A stretch of DNA of 64,000 bases from an uncultured Prevotellaceae bacterium (GCA_900318815.1 ONMA01000001.1:322554-386553), one strand, 5' to 3'. Counted from the stretch's first letter, positions 56,146-64,000 are shown. Translations and numbers: made by a program. The notes: generated by a model from the letters alone, not told the origin.

Positions 56146-58030
56146 AGTTCTATATTCTTCCATATTAAAGAAGTACTGGGGGTACGATGACTTCCGAGGC
56201 ATTCAACGCGAAATCATCGAGTCGATTGGTGCTGGGAATGATACCCTGGGCCTGATGCCTACAGGTGGTGGCAAGAGCATTACTTTCCAGGTGCCTGCGC
56301 TGGCTATGGAGGGCACCTGCATTGTTATCACGCCGCTCATCGCCCTGATGAAGGACCAGGTGCAGCACCTGCGTAGCAGGGGCATACGTGCAGCGGCCAT
56401 TCATTCAGGCATGAGCCGCGACAGCATCATCACCACCTTAGAGAATGCGGTCTTCGGAGCCGTCAAGTTCCTCTATGTCTCTCCCGAACGATTAGAGACC
56501 GACCTTTTCAGGGCGAAGATACGCCATACGAAGGTTTGCTTTATCTGCGTCGACGAGGCCCACTGCATCAGCCAGTGGGGCTATGACTTCCGCCCCAGCT
56601 ATCTCACCATCGCCGACATACGTAAAGACTTTCCCGATATTCCCGTCCTTGCGCTCACAGCCACCGCCACGCCATTGGTGGTCGACGACATCCAGCGGCA
56701 ACTGCATTTCCGCAAGCCATGTGTTTTTCACATGAGCTTTGAGCGCAAGAACCTCACCTACGTCGTGCGGAAAACGGGTGACAAGACACAGCAGCTCATC
56801 CATATCCTGAACAACGTGGAAGGTTCGGCCATTGTCTATGCCCGTAGTCGTCGGCGCACCAAAGAATATGCCGACCTGCTGAACCAGGCTGGCCTGAAGG
56901 CCACCTTCTTCCATGCCGGACTCGACGATGCAGAGAAAGACCGCAGGCAACAGGCCTGGCAGCATGATGAGGTGCGCATCATGGTGGCTACCAATGCCTT
57001 TGGCATGGGTATCGACAAGCCCGATGTCAGGGTGGTGGCCCACATTGACTGTCCCAGTAGCATCGAGGCCTATTTCCAGGAGGCCGGACGCGCCGGGCGC
57101 GACGGCAAGCGTTCCTACGCCGTGCTCATCTGCAACAGTTCCGACAGGGCCAAGCTACAAAAGCGCATCACCGATACCTTCCCCGAGAAAGACTTCATCC
57201 GCGATGTCTACGACCATCTGGCCTATTTCTATCAGGTGGGCGTAGGCTCTGGCTATCATGCCATCTTCGAGTTTCCCATCGACAAGTTCTGCTTTGCCTA
57301 TAAGTACTTCCCCGTACAGGTCGATGCAGCATTGAAGATTCTGGACCGCGCTGGCTATATTGAGTACATCGAGGAACAGGACAGTCAGGCAAGGGTCAAG
57401 TTCTGCCTTGAGCGCGACGACCTCTACCTGCTCAAGCAGGTCAGCCCCGATGAAGACCGCGTCATCATCTCGTTGCTCAGAAACTACAGCGGACTGTTCA
57501 CCGACTTCCAGTATATCGACGAGGCATTCATTGCCCAACTGACGGGCACGAACCTGGTTCAGGTCTACCAGATACTGAAAGGGCTTGCCCAGAGAAACAT
57601 CATCCGTTTCATTCCGAGCAAGCGCATTCCCTACATACGGTATGTACAGCGACGGGAAGAGTCGCGCAACATGATGTTCCCGCCTGCCGTCTACGACGAG
57701 CTGAAGACTCGTTTCGTCGAACGTATCACAGCCATGCAAGAGTATATGGACAATGACCAGGTGTGCCGAAGCCGGCAGCTACTCAGATACTTCGGCGAGG
57801 AAAACGCTCACGACTGTGACCGGTGCGACGTGTGTCTCAGTCACCGGTCCGACACCCCTCAGCCCGATTTGCACCAACAGCTGCTTGCCCTGCTCTCCGA
57901 CCGACGTCAGCATCCCATCGCCGAACTATACAATCTCCCTTATCCCACGCCCGAGATAGAGAAGGTTCTCATAGCACTCATCAACGAAGAAGCCATCGTC
58001 GATGACGATGGCCTCCTGTCAATTCCATAA
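56135..58030 (+). CDS. recQ: ATP-dependent DNA helicase RecQ
   Basis: A 631-aa SF2 helicase. Motifs: 'LMPTGGGKSITFQVPA' (Walker A), 'CVDEAHCISQWGYDFRPSY', 'QEAGRAGRDGKRSYAVL' (motif VI). A zinc-binding RQC part includes 'QLLRYFGEENAHDCDRCDVC'. A winged-helix-like C-terminus follows; a classical HRDC domain is not evident. The start must be ATG 56135: an in-frame TGA lies two codons upstream and conserved 'YWGYDDFRGIQRE' begins by residue 14. That ATG is part of the heptad array. Confidence 0.95.
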   Translation: MKSEVLYSSILKKYWGYDDFRGIQREIIESIGAGNDTLGLMPTGGGKSITFQVPALAMEGTCIVITPLIALMKDQVQHLRSRGIRAAAIHSGMSRDSIITTLENAVFGAVKFLYVSPERLETDLFRAKIRHTKVCFICVDEAHCISQWGYDFRPSYLTIADIRKDFPDIPVLALTATATPLVVDDIQRQLHFRKPCVFHMSFERKNLTYVVRKTGDKTQQLIHILNNVEGSAIVYARSRRRTKEYADLLNQAGLKATFFHAGLDDAEKDRRQQAWQHDEVRIMVATNAFGMGIDKPDVRVVAHIDCPSSIEAYFQEAGRAGRDGKRSYAVLICNSSDRAKLQKRITDTFPEKDFIRDVYDHLAYFYQVGVGSGYHAIFEFPIDKFCFAYKYFPVQVDAALKILDRAGYIEYIEEQDSQARVKFCLERDDLYLLKQVSPDEDRVIISLLRNYSGLFTDFQYIDEAFIAQLTGTNLVQVYQILKGLAQRNIIRFIPSKRIPYIRYVQRREESRNMMFPPAVYDELKTRFVERITAMQEYMDNDQVCRSRQLLRYFGEENAHDCDRCDVCLSHRSDTPQPDLHQQLLALLSDRRQHPIAELYNLPYPTPEIEKVLIALINEEAIVDDDGLLSIP

Positions 58031-58037
58031 ACCCGGT

Positions 58038-58658
58038 CTATCGTTTGTCCACGAACTTATAGTCACTTGTGTACTTTTCACGAGGGAAGACAAACACATC
58101 GTCGGTAATTCCACCCGACTTGAAATTCGAAATCCTGATTGTCGTCCAGAAGAACGCCACCTTGATGCGCAAGCGGATGGGGGCAAAGGTCTTGCGGTCT
58201 AACACCGCCTTCACCTCTTTTATACTGCCCTTTGCCTCCTTCTTCTGTTTCAGCGTCAGCAGCAGACCATCAGGATCCTCGGCAATATGATAGGTGAAAT
58301 CGTCGAGCGTGAACTTGAACTTCCCCGAATACTTGTCTTTCTTGTCCGAGTTGGCATGGTGAATCTCCACCGTCTTCTTCTTTCGGTAGACCATATAGGC
58401 CGTCACGCCGTCATTCCACGTATCCACACGTTCATCGGTGAAGCGCTGCTTCTTCTCCTTAAAGCAGATGTTCCCTTTCGTCTTGTATATACTTATTATA
58501 TTAACGTCGTAAGTAAGCGACGCTCCCTGCGGCCCGAACACCAGGTTATAGGCCTTGTCGAATATTCGTCGTGCCTGTCGCGCATTAGGGCTGTCCTCCT
58601 GTGCTCCCGCCGCCATAGCCAGCAGGAGCATCACAATCATCGTTACACTCTTTTTCAT
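58038..58658 (-). CDS. LolA-like outer-membrane lipoprotein carrier family protein
   Basis: A 206-aa exported protein (signal 'VTMIVMLLLAMAAGAQ'). The body resembles the LolA-type half-barrel of Bacteroidetes: 'KGNICFKEKKQRFTDERVDT', 'MVYRKKKTVEIHHANSDKKD' and the end 'ISNFKSGGITDDVFVFP'. LolA ferries lipoproteins across the periplasm, but several Bacteroidetes paralogs exist and this need not be the main one. It converges with recQ, 7 bp apart. Confidence 0.72.
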   Translation of the reverse strand: MKKSVTMIVMLLLAMAAGAQEDSPNARQARRIFDKAYNLVFGPQGASLTYDVNIISIYKTKGNICFKEKKQRFTDERVDTWNDGVTAYMVYRKKKTVEIHHANSDKKDKYSGKFKFTLDDFTYHIAEDPDGLLLTLKQKKEAKGSIKEVKAVLDRKTFAPIRLRIKVAFFWTTIRISNFKSGGITDDVFVFPREKYTSDYKFVDKR

Positions 58659-58666
58659 TTCGCGTG

Positions 58667-58698
58667 CAAAATTACGAAAAAAAAATTATAAATGCCAA
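58667..58698 (-). promoter_or_regulatory. Bacteroidetes-type promoter for the LolA-like gene
   Basis: On the minus strand TTG (58696-58698) and TAATTTTG (58667-58674) with a 21-nt spacer, 8 bp before the ATG. Confidence 0.55.
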
Positions 58699-58904
58699 GC
58701 CATTTTGGAAGATTAACGCTAATCGTTTCTCAGAAACGCTTGCCAGAGCAAGAATTCGGCCTGAATAAAGCCAATATGGGGAAGAATGAAGAAGTAGAAC
58801 ACCTCACGCAATGGTACGCATTAGGCTACATCCTTCTACAGAATTGCAAGCAGAAATCTGTACTGAATAACTATATCAAGGGAAAAGTCCACACATTTTC
58901 TTAA
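58692..58904 (+). CDS. Possible small protein, weakly supported
   Basis: A 70-codon frame between the LolA-like gene and the XRE regulator. 'KNEEVEHLTQWYALGYILLQ' reads like protein, but no family is recognised and the ATG overlaps the divergent promoter. It could be a remnant. Confidence 0.25.
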   Translation: MPSHFGRLTLIVSQKRLPEQEFGLNKANMGKNEEVEHLTQWYALGYILLQNCKQKSVLNNYIKGKVHTFS

Positions 58905-58918
58905 TATGTGTTCATAAA

Positions 58919-58951
58919 TTGTCGTATCCTCGATATTTTTTATTATATTTG
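58919..58951 (+). promoter_or_regulatory. Promoter of the XRE regulator
   Basis: TTG (58919-58921) and TATATTTG (58944-58951) with a 22-nt spacer; ATG at 58995 lies 43 bp downstream. It probably drives the accessory genes that follow. Confidence 0.55.
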
Positions 58952-58994
58952 CGCACAGAATGCCCAGTGTTGGGCAAGAATAACTAAAAGCGAT

Positions 58995-59201
58995 ATGGAG
59001 ATACAACACTATAACAGGCTAAAAATGGTACTGGCCGAGAAAGAAAGAACTGGTACGTGGCTCTCAGAGCAGATGGGTCACAGCATCAGTACTGTTTCAC
59101 GCTGGATGACTAATAAGGTGCAGCCCTCCGTGGAACAACTCTACGAGATTGCACGCCACCTCGATGTGGATGTGAAGGAATTATTGGTATCGTTGAAATG
59201 A
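58995..59201 (+). CDS. XRE-family (Cro/CI-type) helix-turn-helix regulator
   Basis: A 68-aa protein from ATG 58995 (MEIQHYNRLKMVLAEKERTG). The HTH is complete: 'TWLSEQMGHSISTVSRWMTN' then 'QPSVEQLYEIARHLDVDVKE'. Such minimal regulators often control mobile elements, restriction-modification or toxin-type systems. An upstream in-frame ATG (58908) would precede the promoter and is rejected. It sits 33 bp upstream of the HD-domain gene in the same direction. Its base composition is close to the genome average, unlike the two genes after it. Confidence 0.88.
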   Translation: MEIQHYNRLKMVLAEKERTGTWLSEQMGHSISTVSRWMTNKVQPSVEQLYEIARHLDVDVKELLVSLK

Positions 59202-59234
59202 AAGAATCTAAAAAGAATCTAAAGAGCCGAATAA

Positions 59235-60242
59235 ATGGATGCAAGCATGAAAATTAAAGATTTTATTTTAGACGTTTATAGAGAATCAGGGTTGTGGAAT
59301 TATTATTCTGATAACACTATAACCAAACTAGATATATGCAAAACTAATGACTGTTGTATATTCATAGAATATTTCTTTGGTGCATCTGGAAAAGGAGATT
59401 GTATGTCCAGTTTGATTAAAGATTTGAAAGACTTACCAGACGAAAGGTGTCAACATATTGTTTATGTGTTCTTATTAGGTGTTGGTATTTACCACAAAGA
59501 AGAGAAACTAAAAGAACGTATTGACTCTCAAATAGACAATTATAGAAAAAAATACGGGTGTAAATCAGATGTCAACTTTCTCTTTGTCTGGTTCCTGTGT
59601 TGTTTGTTTCATGACTTGGGTTACGTTAAAGAAGAGTCACATGACATTAATTGGGATTTAAATTTGAATGAAATTGGAACTTCTGTTGGGATTCCTATAT
59701 TTTATCGGGGAACAACGAAAAAGTACCTCAAATACATTAAGGATAAATTTAAAAAGATAGATCATGGCATCTATTCTGGAATTACGATGTACAAATCCTT
59801 ATGTGAAATTAGACGCGATAATGAAATACAAAATAAAATAATGTGGGAGGAAAAACTTGTCCCAATATATAACGTTTCATCATGGGTTGTACTATGTCAC
59901 AACATCTGGCTTCAAGAAGAAGGAAATACCTTTGCTAATATTTATAAAAGTTATGGTTTAGATGCTTTAGTACACAAAAAAGGTGAATTGAAGATATCGT
60001 CTCACAAATCACCACTATTTTTCTTTTTTTGTTTAATAGATACAATCGAACCGATTAAGGTAATAAAGGATGTTTCTCTGTTGGGGAATATCGATATCTT
60101 ATTTGACAAAAGTAATATTGTAATAACGAACAACTTAAGTTGTGCTTGTAAAGACAATTATTCAAATAAAATTCTCGATTTAGGTAATTGGTTAACACCA
60201 GTGCGTATGACAAATAATCGAATTGAAATATTTATAAAGTGA
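59235..60242 (+). CDS. Divergent HD-domain protein
   Basis: A 335-aa protein with a recognisable HD metal-binding pattern: His74 ('RCQHIVYVFLLGVG'), His126-Asp127 ('CCLFHDLGYVKEE'), His177 ('KKIDHGIYSG'), His222 ('VVLCHNIW') and Asp269 ('FFFCLIDTIEP'). The order matches HD phosphohydrolases that cleave nucleotides, cyclic nucleotides or nucleic acid phosphates. No other domain or signal is seen. The gene is AT-rich (19 G+C in the 60 bases 59281-59340). It precedes the large multidomain gene by 7 bp, so they are likely co-expressed. Substrate unknown. Confidence 0.68.
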   Translation: MDASMKIKDFILDVYRESGLWNYYSDNTITKLDICKTNDCCIFIEYFFGASGKGDCMSSLIKDLKDLPDERCQHIVYVFLLGVGIYHKEEKLKERIDSQIDNYRKKYGCKSDVNFLFVWFLCCLFHDLGYVKEESHDINWDLNLNEIGTSVGIPIFYRGTTKKYLKYIKDKFKKIDHGIYSGITMYKSLCEIRRDNEIQNKIMWEEKLVPIYNVSSWVVLCHNIWLQEEGNTFANIYKSYGLDALVHKKGELKISSHKSPLFFFFCLIDTIEPIKVIKDVSLLGNIDILFDKSNIVITNNLSCACKDNYSNKILDLGNWLTPVRMTNNRIEIFIK

Positions 60243-60249
60243 AATTGTT

Positions 60250-62748
60250 ATGGATAAAATATTTGAAATAAGTAGTGATGGTAAGAAGTTGATGCATTGT
60301 AGTAATAATGCCAATGATTACCCATTCGATGGTCCATCCGATAGTGGTTTTGGTTATACCTTTTCAAATGCTGCCATGGAATTTAACGAAAATGATTTTC
60401 AAGAATCATGGAGTACGTCAGATTTTGTTAAACAACACGGCTCTTGTACTTTTGCCGATTTTACTGATTCTAAATCTGGTGTAAAAACACATGGATTATT
60501 TGCAAAAGATGGTATTATATGTACGTTAAGCTTTTCTATATATGATTGGGGTACAGAGCTTATACGAGAGCATTTTAATTCTATGAGAATTGGCCAATTG
60601 TCAACAAATAAATTAGTGTTATATAATCCAGTAGATTTTCCAAGAGATTTCTTTCTAAATGATATAACTGTTCCGCTTGGTGTTGAAATCATTGGACAAT
60701 ATGCTTTTGATGGATGTAACAATATACGTAAAATTACTATCCCCAATAGCGTTATGTACATTGAAAATAACGCCTTTGCTGGTTGCACATACTTAGAAGA
60801 AGTTATTATCCCAGATAGTGTTAAGTACATAGGAGACAACGCTTTTTCTCGTTGTCCAAATTTAGAAAGAATTGAGATTAGGAACAAAAAAGTGAGAATT
60901 AGTCGAAACGCTTTTACGGACTGCTCAAATCTGCATCATCTTACATTAGCTAAATTTGAAATCAATGACTTATTTCTTCTTTTTCCCAATCCAGAGAATA
61001 TAGAAACAATCAAAATTTTAGGGGGAGAGACCATCTATCCACAGCAAATACTGGATGAACATGCGAACAAACTTTTAACGATGGCGACATATTACCATGC
61101 AATGGGAATGGATTTGACAATAATTCAAGGACATGGAGATGAAGAAAAATCATACAAGAATCCTGGAATCTGTAACCCATTTCCTGTTTCTGGCATTCAG
61201 GATGATCAAACTAATGATGATTTGTCAGTTCTGTTCTGTCAGAATTGGAAAATAGCTACAGGACTTGGGGTGTTGCTAGGTAATCTCCAAATTAGGGCAA
61301 TTGATGTTGATGGTATAGATTCCTACTGCCAAATGGTTTCTAAAGATGAAAACGGGGAACAATATTTTGACAGAATTGGAGGACTTTTGCCAAAAGTTTT
61401 AGAAAAAATGGGATTGCCTGCTGATTATCCATGGGTGGTACAAAGTGGTAGTCAAACAGGATTCCATATTCTTTTTGAAGCTCAGGAGTTTGATGATGAA
61501 ATAGGAAACATAGCATTAACCCCAAATATGCATTATTGTTTTGATTGTAATGGTTATGAGTGTTTAGAACCATATTTTAAAAGAATGGAATTGTTATGGA
61601 ATGGACATTTAGTCCTTCCTCCAAGTTTGCATTATAGTGGAAATGAATATAAATTTAGACATAGGCTTCTTCCGGCACTTCCACCTGCAAAGATTAGTTT
61701 GTCAAAAGTAAACGACACACTTAACCATTTTTGTGGACAGTGTTTGTTTAAAACATATTACTTGGCGGAAAATATACAATTTGAACTTGTTGAAATTAAG
61801 AAAATATATTCTTTAGATGCTAGTTATGGTTATGTTTCAATAAAATATGAAGAAGATAGTATCACATGGTTAGAAAATTGCAAAACTCCAGATGCTTACA
61901 ATTCTCTTGCAATTCGTTATGTTTTAGGAAAAGAAGTACCTGCTAATAAGAGGAAAGCCTTTGAACTCTTCAAGAAAGCAGGGAACATACCTTATGCAAG
62001 ATTCAATATTGCTTCATTGATTGCTTGTGGATATTTTGAAGGAACAGCAGATGATGTTGAGAAATATTTGCAAATGAGGGACGATAAAGGAATGTTAATT
62101 GACAGTTGGGTTGTTGACGGAGAAGACAAGTTTATTCTTGTTAGAGAGAATGCTAAGAAATATGCTCAACAAAGAGATTTGTATCTTTTTTTTGATACTG
62201 AAACGACTGGAACTCCACTTAATTATAAGGCACCAAGTTCTGACACAAGGAATTGGCCCCGCCTTGTACAATTAGGATGGATTTTGATGACAGAAAATGG
62301 CGAAAAGATATCGAAAGGTAACTATATTATTAAACCTGATGGGTTCACGATTCCTGCTGAGGCTACTAAAATTCACAAGATAACAACGAAGATGGCCTTA
62401 GAATTAGGATATGATTTATCATATATTATTGATAAATTCTTGCAAGATTTCAATAAGGCTAAATATATTGTAGGCCATAATATAGGCTTCGACAAGAAGA
62501 TTGTTGGGGCGGAACTAATTCGGCTGTCAAAACCTGATATTATGGATTCAAAGAAAGCATTTTGCACGATGAAATCAAGTACAGACTTTTGTAAGATACC
62601 TGGATACTATGGATATAAGTATCCGAAGTTACAAGAATTGTATCATAAACTATTTGGCAGAGATTTTGAAGAAGCACATAATGCTGCAAGCGATATTGAG
62701 GCTACGCAACAATGCTTTTGGGAACTGAGAAGAAGGAAATTAATATAA
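60250..62748 (+). CDS. LRR / Prim-Pol-like primase / Sel1 / DEDDh exonuclease fusion protein
   Basis: An 832-aa four-part protein. Residues about 125-235: BspA-type leucine-rich repeats ('AFDGCNNIRKITIPNSV', 'AFAGCTYLEEVIIPDSV'). About 285-480: Prim-Pol (AEP) features, 'IRAIDVDGID' (Asp352, Asp354), 'VVQSGSQTGFHILFE' (His406) and 'GHLVLPPSLHYSGNEYKF'; Glu447 may stand in for the third acidic residue. About 545-610: a Sel1-like helical repeat ('KRKAFELFKKAGNIPYARF'). About 640-832: a DEDDh exonuclease with Asp649, Glu651 ('FFDTETTG'), Asp748 ('HNIGFD'), His810 and Asp815 ('HNAASDIEA'). All five exonuclease residues are present. AT-rich like the HD gene. The combined function is unknown. Confidence 0.75.
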   Translation: MDKIFEISSDGKKLMHCSNNANDYPFDGPSDSGFGYTFSNAAMEFNENDFQESWSTSDFVKQHGSCTFADFTDSKSGVKTHGLFAKDGIICTLSFSIYDWGTELIREHFNSMRIGQLSTNKLVLYNPVDFPRDFFLNDITVPLGVEIIGQYAFDGCNNIRKITIPNSVMYIENNAFAGCTYLEEVIIPDSVKYIGDNAFSRCPNLERIEIRNKKVRISRNAFTDCSNLHHLTLAKFEINDLFLLFPNPENIETIKILGGETIYPQQILDEHANKLLTMATYYHAMGMDLTIIQGHGDEEKSYKNPGICNPFPVSGIQDDQTNDDLSVLFCQNWKIATGLGVLLGNLQIRAIDVDGIDSYCQMVSKDENGEQYFDRIGGLLPKVLEKMGLPADYPWVVQSGSQTGFHILFEAQEFDDEIGNIALTPNMHYCFDCNGYECLEPYFKRMELLWNGHLVLPPSLHYSGNEYKFRHRLLPALPPAKISLSKVNDTLNHFCGQCLFKTYYLAENIQFELVEIKKIYSLDASYGYVSIKYEEDSITWLENCKTPDAYNSLAIRYVLGKEVPANKRKAFELFKKAGNIPYARFNIASLIACGYFEGTADDVEKYLQMRDDKGMLIDSWVVDGEDKFILVRENAKKYAQQRDLYLFFDTETTGTPLNYKAPSSDTRNWPRLVQLGWILMTENGEKISKGNYIIKPDGFTIPAEATKIHKITTKMALELGYDLSYIIDKFLQDFNKAKYIVGHNIGFDKKIVGAELIRLSKPDIMDSKKAFCTMKSSTDFCKIPGYYGYKYPKLQELYHKLFGRDFEEAHNAASDIEATQQCFWELRRRKLI

Positions 62749-62764
62749 AAGCTGATACATTCAA

Positions 62765-63097
62765 ATGCTCATAACAATGAATATGAACAAACAAGAAAAT
62801 ATTTCTGTAAATCCAATAGACGAATGGTTCCGACTACTATCCAAAAGAGGAAAACTGATAGTACTTGCTATGCATAACGAGGGTCATACAGGAGATTTTC
62901 ATAATGTAAGAAATGTAGAATTAGTCTTGATGTCGGGCATACCGCCCAAACGACGATATGAGGAGAACGGAGTTCCATGCGCAGACTATCCATCATTTGA
63001 CGAAATAAAGGACTCTGACCTCATTACAATTTGGAATTCCTTTTCCATTCAAGAAAGAAAGATGTTGTTCTCCGCTCGTTGTAAGGGATTTTGCTAA
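62765..63097 (+). CDS. Small protein of unknown function in the accessory locus
   Basis: A 110-aa protein starting MLITMNMNKQENISVNPID; an ATG three or so codons later is also possible. It has 'WFRLLSKRGKLIVLAMHNEG', 'GIPPKRRYEENGVPCADYPS' and a C-terminal 'ERKMLFSARCKGFC'. I recognise no family. It begins 16 bp after the fusion gene, in the same direction, and is likely part of the same transcript. Confidence 0.6.
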   Translation: MLITMNMNKQENISVNPIDEWFRLLSKRGKLIVLAMHNEGHTGDFHNVRNVELVLMSGIPPKRRYEENGVPCADYPSFDEIKDSDLITIWNSFSIQERKMLFSARCKGFC

Positions 63098-63157
63098 TAA
63101 TAAGACTACAAGAAGAATCACGAAGAGGGTTCCGCTGATTATCTAGTAATAATTGAT

Positions 63158-63165
63158 TAACTTTG
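63158..63165 (+). promoter_or_regulatory. -7 element for the DUF1016 gene
   Basis: TAACTTTG, 17 bp before the ATG at 63183. No clear -33 element. It suggests the DUF1016 gene can be transcribed separately from the genes before it. Confidence 0.48.
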
Positions 63166-63182
63166 CAAGCGAAATTGAAGAT

Positions 63183-64000
63183 ATGGAACAGAAACAAATA
63201 ACAGCGACGTATGCTGAGGCAGTAAAGGCTATTAAGGAAGCGATATTGGAAAGTCGCTATCGTGCAGCACGGTTAGTAAACAAAGAGGTGTTGGCTCTTT
63301 ACTATGCCATTGGCGGGTATATTTCCGTCCAAAGCAGAGCAGCAAGATGGGGTAGCAATGCTATTGGTACCATCTCAGAATTGCTGCAACAGGAACTGCC
63401 TGGACTAAGGGGCTTCTCTGAGACCAGCATCAAACGTATGCGTATCTTCTACGAGGCATGGTGTAGCATGTTCGAGAATCGTCCATTGTCAGCGGACGAT
63501 TTACAAAACAGCATCATTCCTGTAGGCGACAAAGGGCATATCGAAATTCGTCCATTGACAACGGACGAATTACCTCCAGAGACATTAGATGCCTTTCTTG
63601 CCGTTGGTTTTACGAACCATTATGAGATACTGGCCCAAAAGAAGGATATAGAGCAACGATTGTTCTATATCGTGAATTGTGCCACTGGATTTTGGAATGG
63701 CGACAAGTTGAAATATTATATGAAGGACGATTTGTTTGGAAAGCGTGGCAACATGCCCAATAACTTTGCAAAAACCATTGCAAATGTGGATTTGCGCAGT
63801 AAGGCATTACGCTCGTTCAAGGACGAATATCTGCTTGACTTTGTGAACATTGAGGATCCTGACGAGACAGATGAACGTGTAATAGAGCAGCAGATTGTTC
63901 ACAATATCAAGAACTTCATCATGGCATTGGGTAGTGATTTCTCGTTTATGGGTAATCAGTATCGTCTTGTTGTATCCGAAAAAGAGTATTTCATAGATTT
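63183..64000 (+). CDS. DUF1016 (YhcG-type) PD-(D/E)XK nuclease, N-terminal part
   Basis: The first 272 codons of a gene that runs off the right edge. The N-terminal DUF1016 helical domain is clear: 'SRYRAARLVNKEVLALYYAI', 'GGYISVQSRAARWGSNAIGT', 'LPGLRGFSETSIKRMRIFYE'. The end of the window reaches the beginning of the nuclease part ('HNIKNFIMALGSDFSFMGNQ', 'YRLVVSEKEYFID'). Such genes are often found next to type I restriction-modification or other defence genes, though none is visible yet in this window. Confidence 0.9.
   Translation, partial: MEQKQITATYAEAVKAIKEAILESRYRAARLVNKEVLALYYAIGGYISVQSRAARWGSNAIGTISELLQQELPGLRGFSETSIKRMRIFYEAWCSMFENRPLSADDLQNSIIPVGDKGHIEIRPLTTDELPPETLDAFLAVGFTNHYEILAQKKDIEQRLFYIVNCATGFWNGDKLKYYMKDDLFGKRGNMPNNFAKTIANVDLRSKALRSFKDEYLLDFVNIEDPDETDERVIEQQIVHNIKNFIMALGSDFSFMGNQYRLVVSEKEYFID

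Noticed and set aside
63183-64000. Evidence for a type I restriction-modification system
   Set aside because: DUF1016 genes often accompany such systems, but no hsdR, hsdM or hsdS sequence is visible in the window.

Overview
The window looks like a chromosomal stretch from a Bacteroidales bacterium, most likely Prevotella in the broad sense. Evidence: a short (290-aa) primary sigma factor, many Bacteroidetes-type promoters (TTTG, about 20 nt, TAnnTTTG) just upstream of genes, Bacteroidetes-restricted families (DUF5686, DUF4296, DUF3256, a GT3-type glycogen synthase with an alpha-glucan phosphorylase), a tmRNA with tag GNNEYALAA, and roughly 50% G+C. No tRNA or rRNA genes and no intact insertion sequence were seen.

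Layout. 1-6.7 kb (minus strand): AddAB-like recombination helicase and nuclease, a DUF5686 envelope protein, and rpoD. 7-10 kb: an AraC-type regulator, an M49 dipeptidyl peptidase III and an AlkD-like repair protein. 10.3-22.4 kb: housekeeping genes: ileS, a DksA-like gene, lspA, a DUF4296 lipoprotein, a nucleoside transporter, a bifunctional-nuclease-domain protein, rsmE, pheT and yebC. 22.4-27 kb: small accessory genes, a nested palindromic element, and ssrA in a gene-poor gap. 27-39 kb: an exopolysaccharide cluster with export protein, chain-length regulator, polymerase, flippase, four glycosyltransferases, a secreted glycosidase-like protein and the initiating sugar-phosphate transferase. 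39-46.4 kb: mfd, an hsp20 gene preceded by a textbook sigma-54 promoter, a SulP anion transporter and an orphan sugar aminotransferase. 46.5-51 kb: glycogen synthase and phosphorylase. 51-58.7 kb: a secreted protein of unknown function, aminopeptidase P, a C1 peptidase, recJ, recQ and a LolA-like protein.

58.9-64 kb is the most unusual part. A small XRE regulator is followed by two very AT-rich genes: a divergent HD-domain protein and an 832-aa protein. The latter joins BspA-type leucine-rich repeats, an archaeo-eukaryotic (Prim-Pol) primase-like domain, a Sel1-like repeat and a complete DEDDh exonuclease. A small unknown gene and a DUF1016 (YhcG-type) nuclease running off the window end complete the set. 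The low G+C, the regulator, the nucleic-acid enzymes and the neighbouring DUF1016 gene suggest an accessory, possibly anti-phage, locus that I do not recognise as a named system. This is inference from domain content and context only.

Smaller regulatory signals of interest are a heptanucleotide repeat array that holds both the recJ stop and the recQ start, and a related inverted array between hsp20 and the SulP gene. Large imperfect inverted repeats also lie inside and at the end of the polysaccharide cluster.
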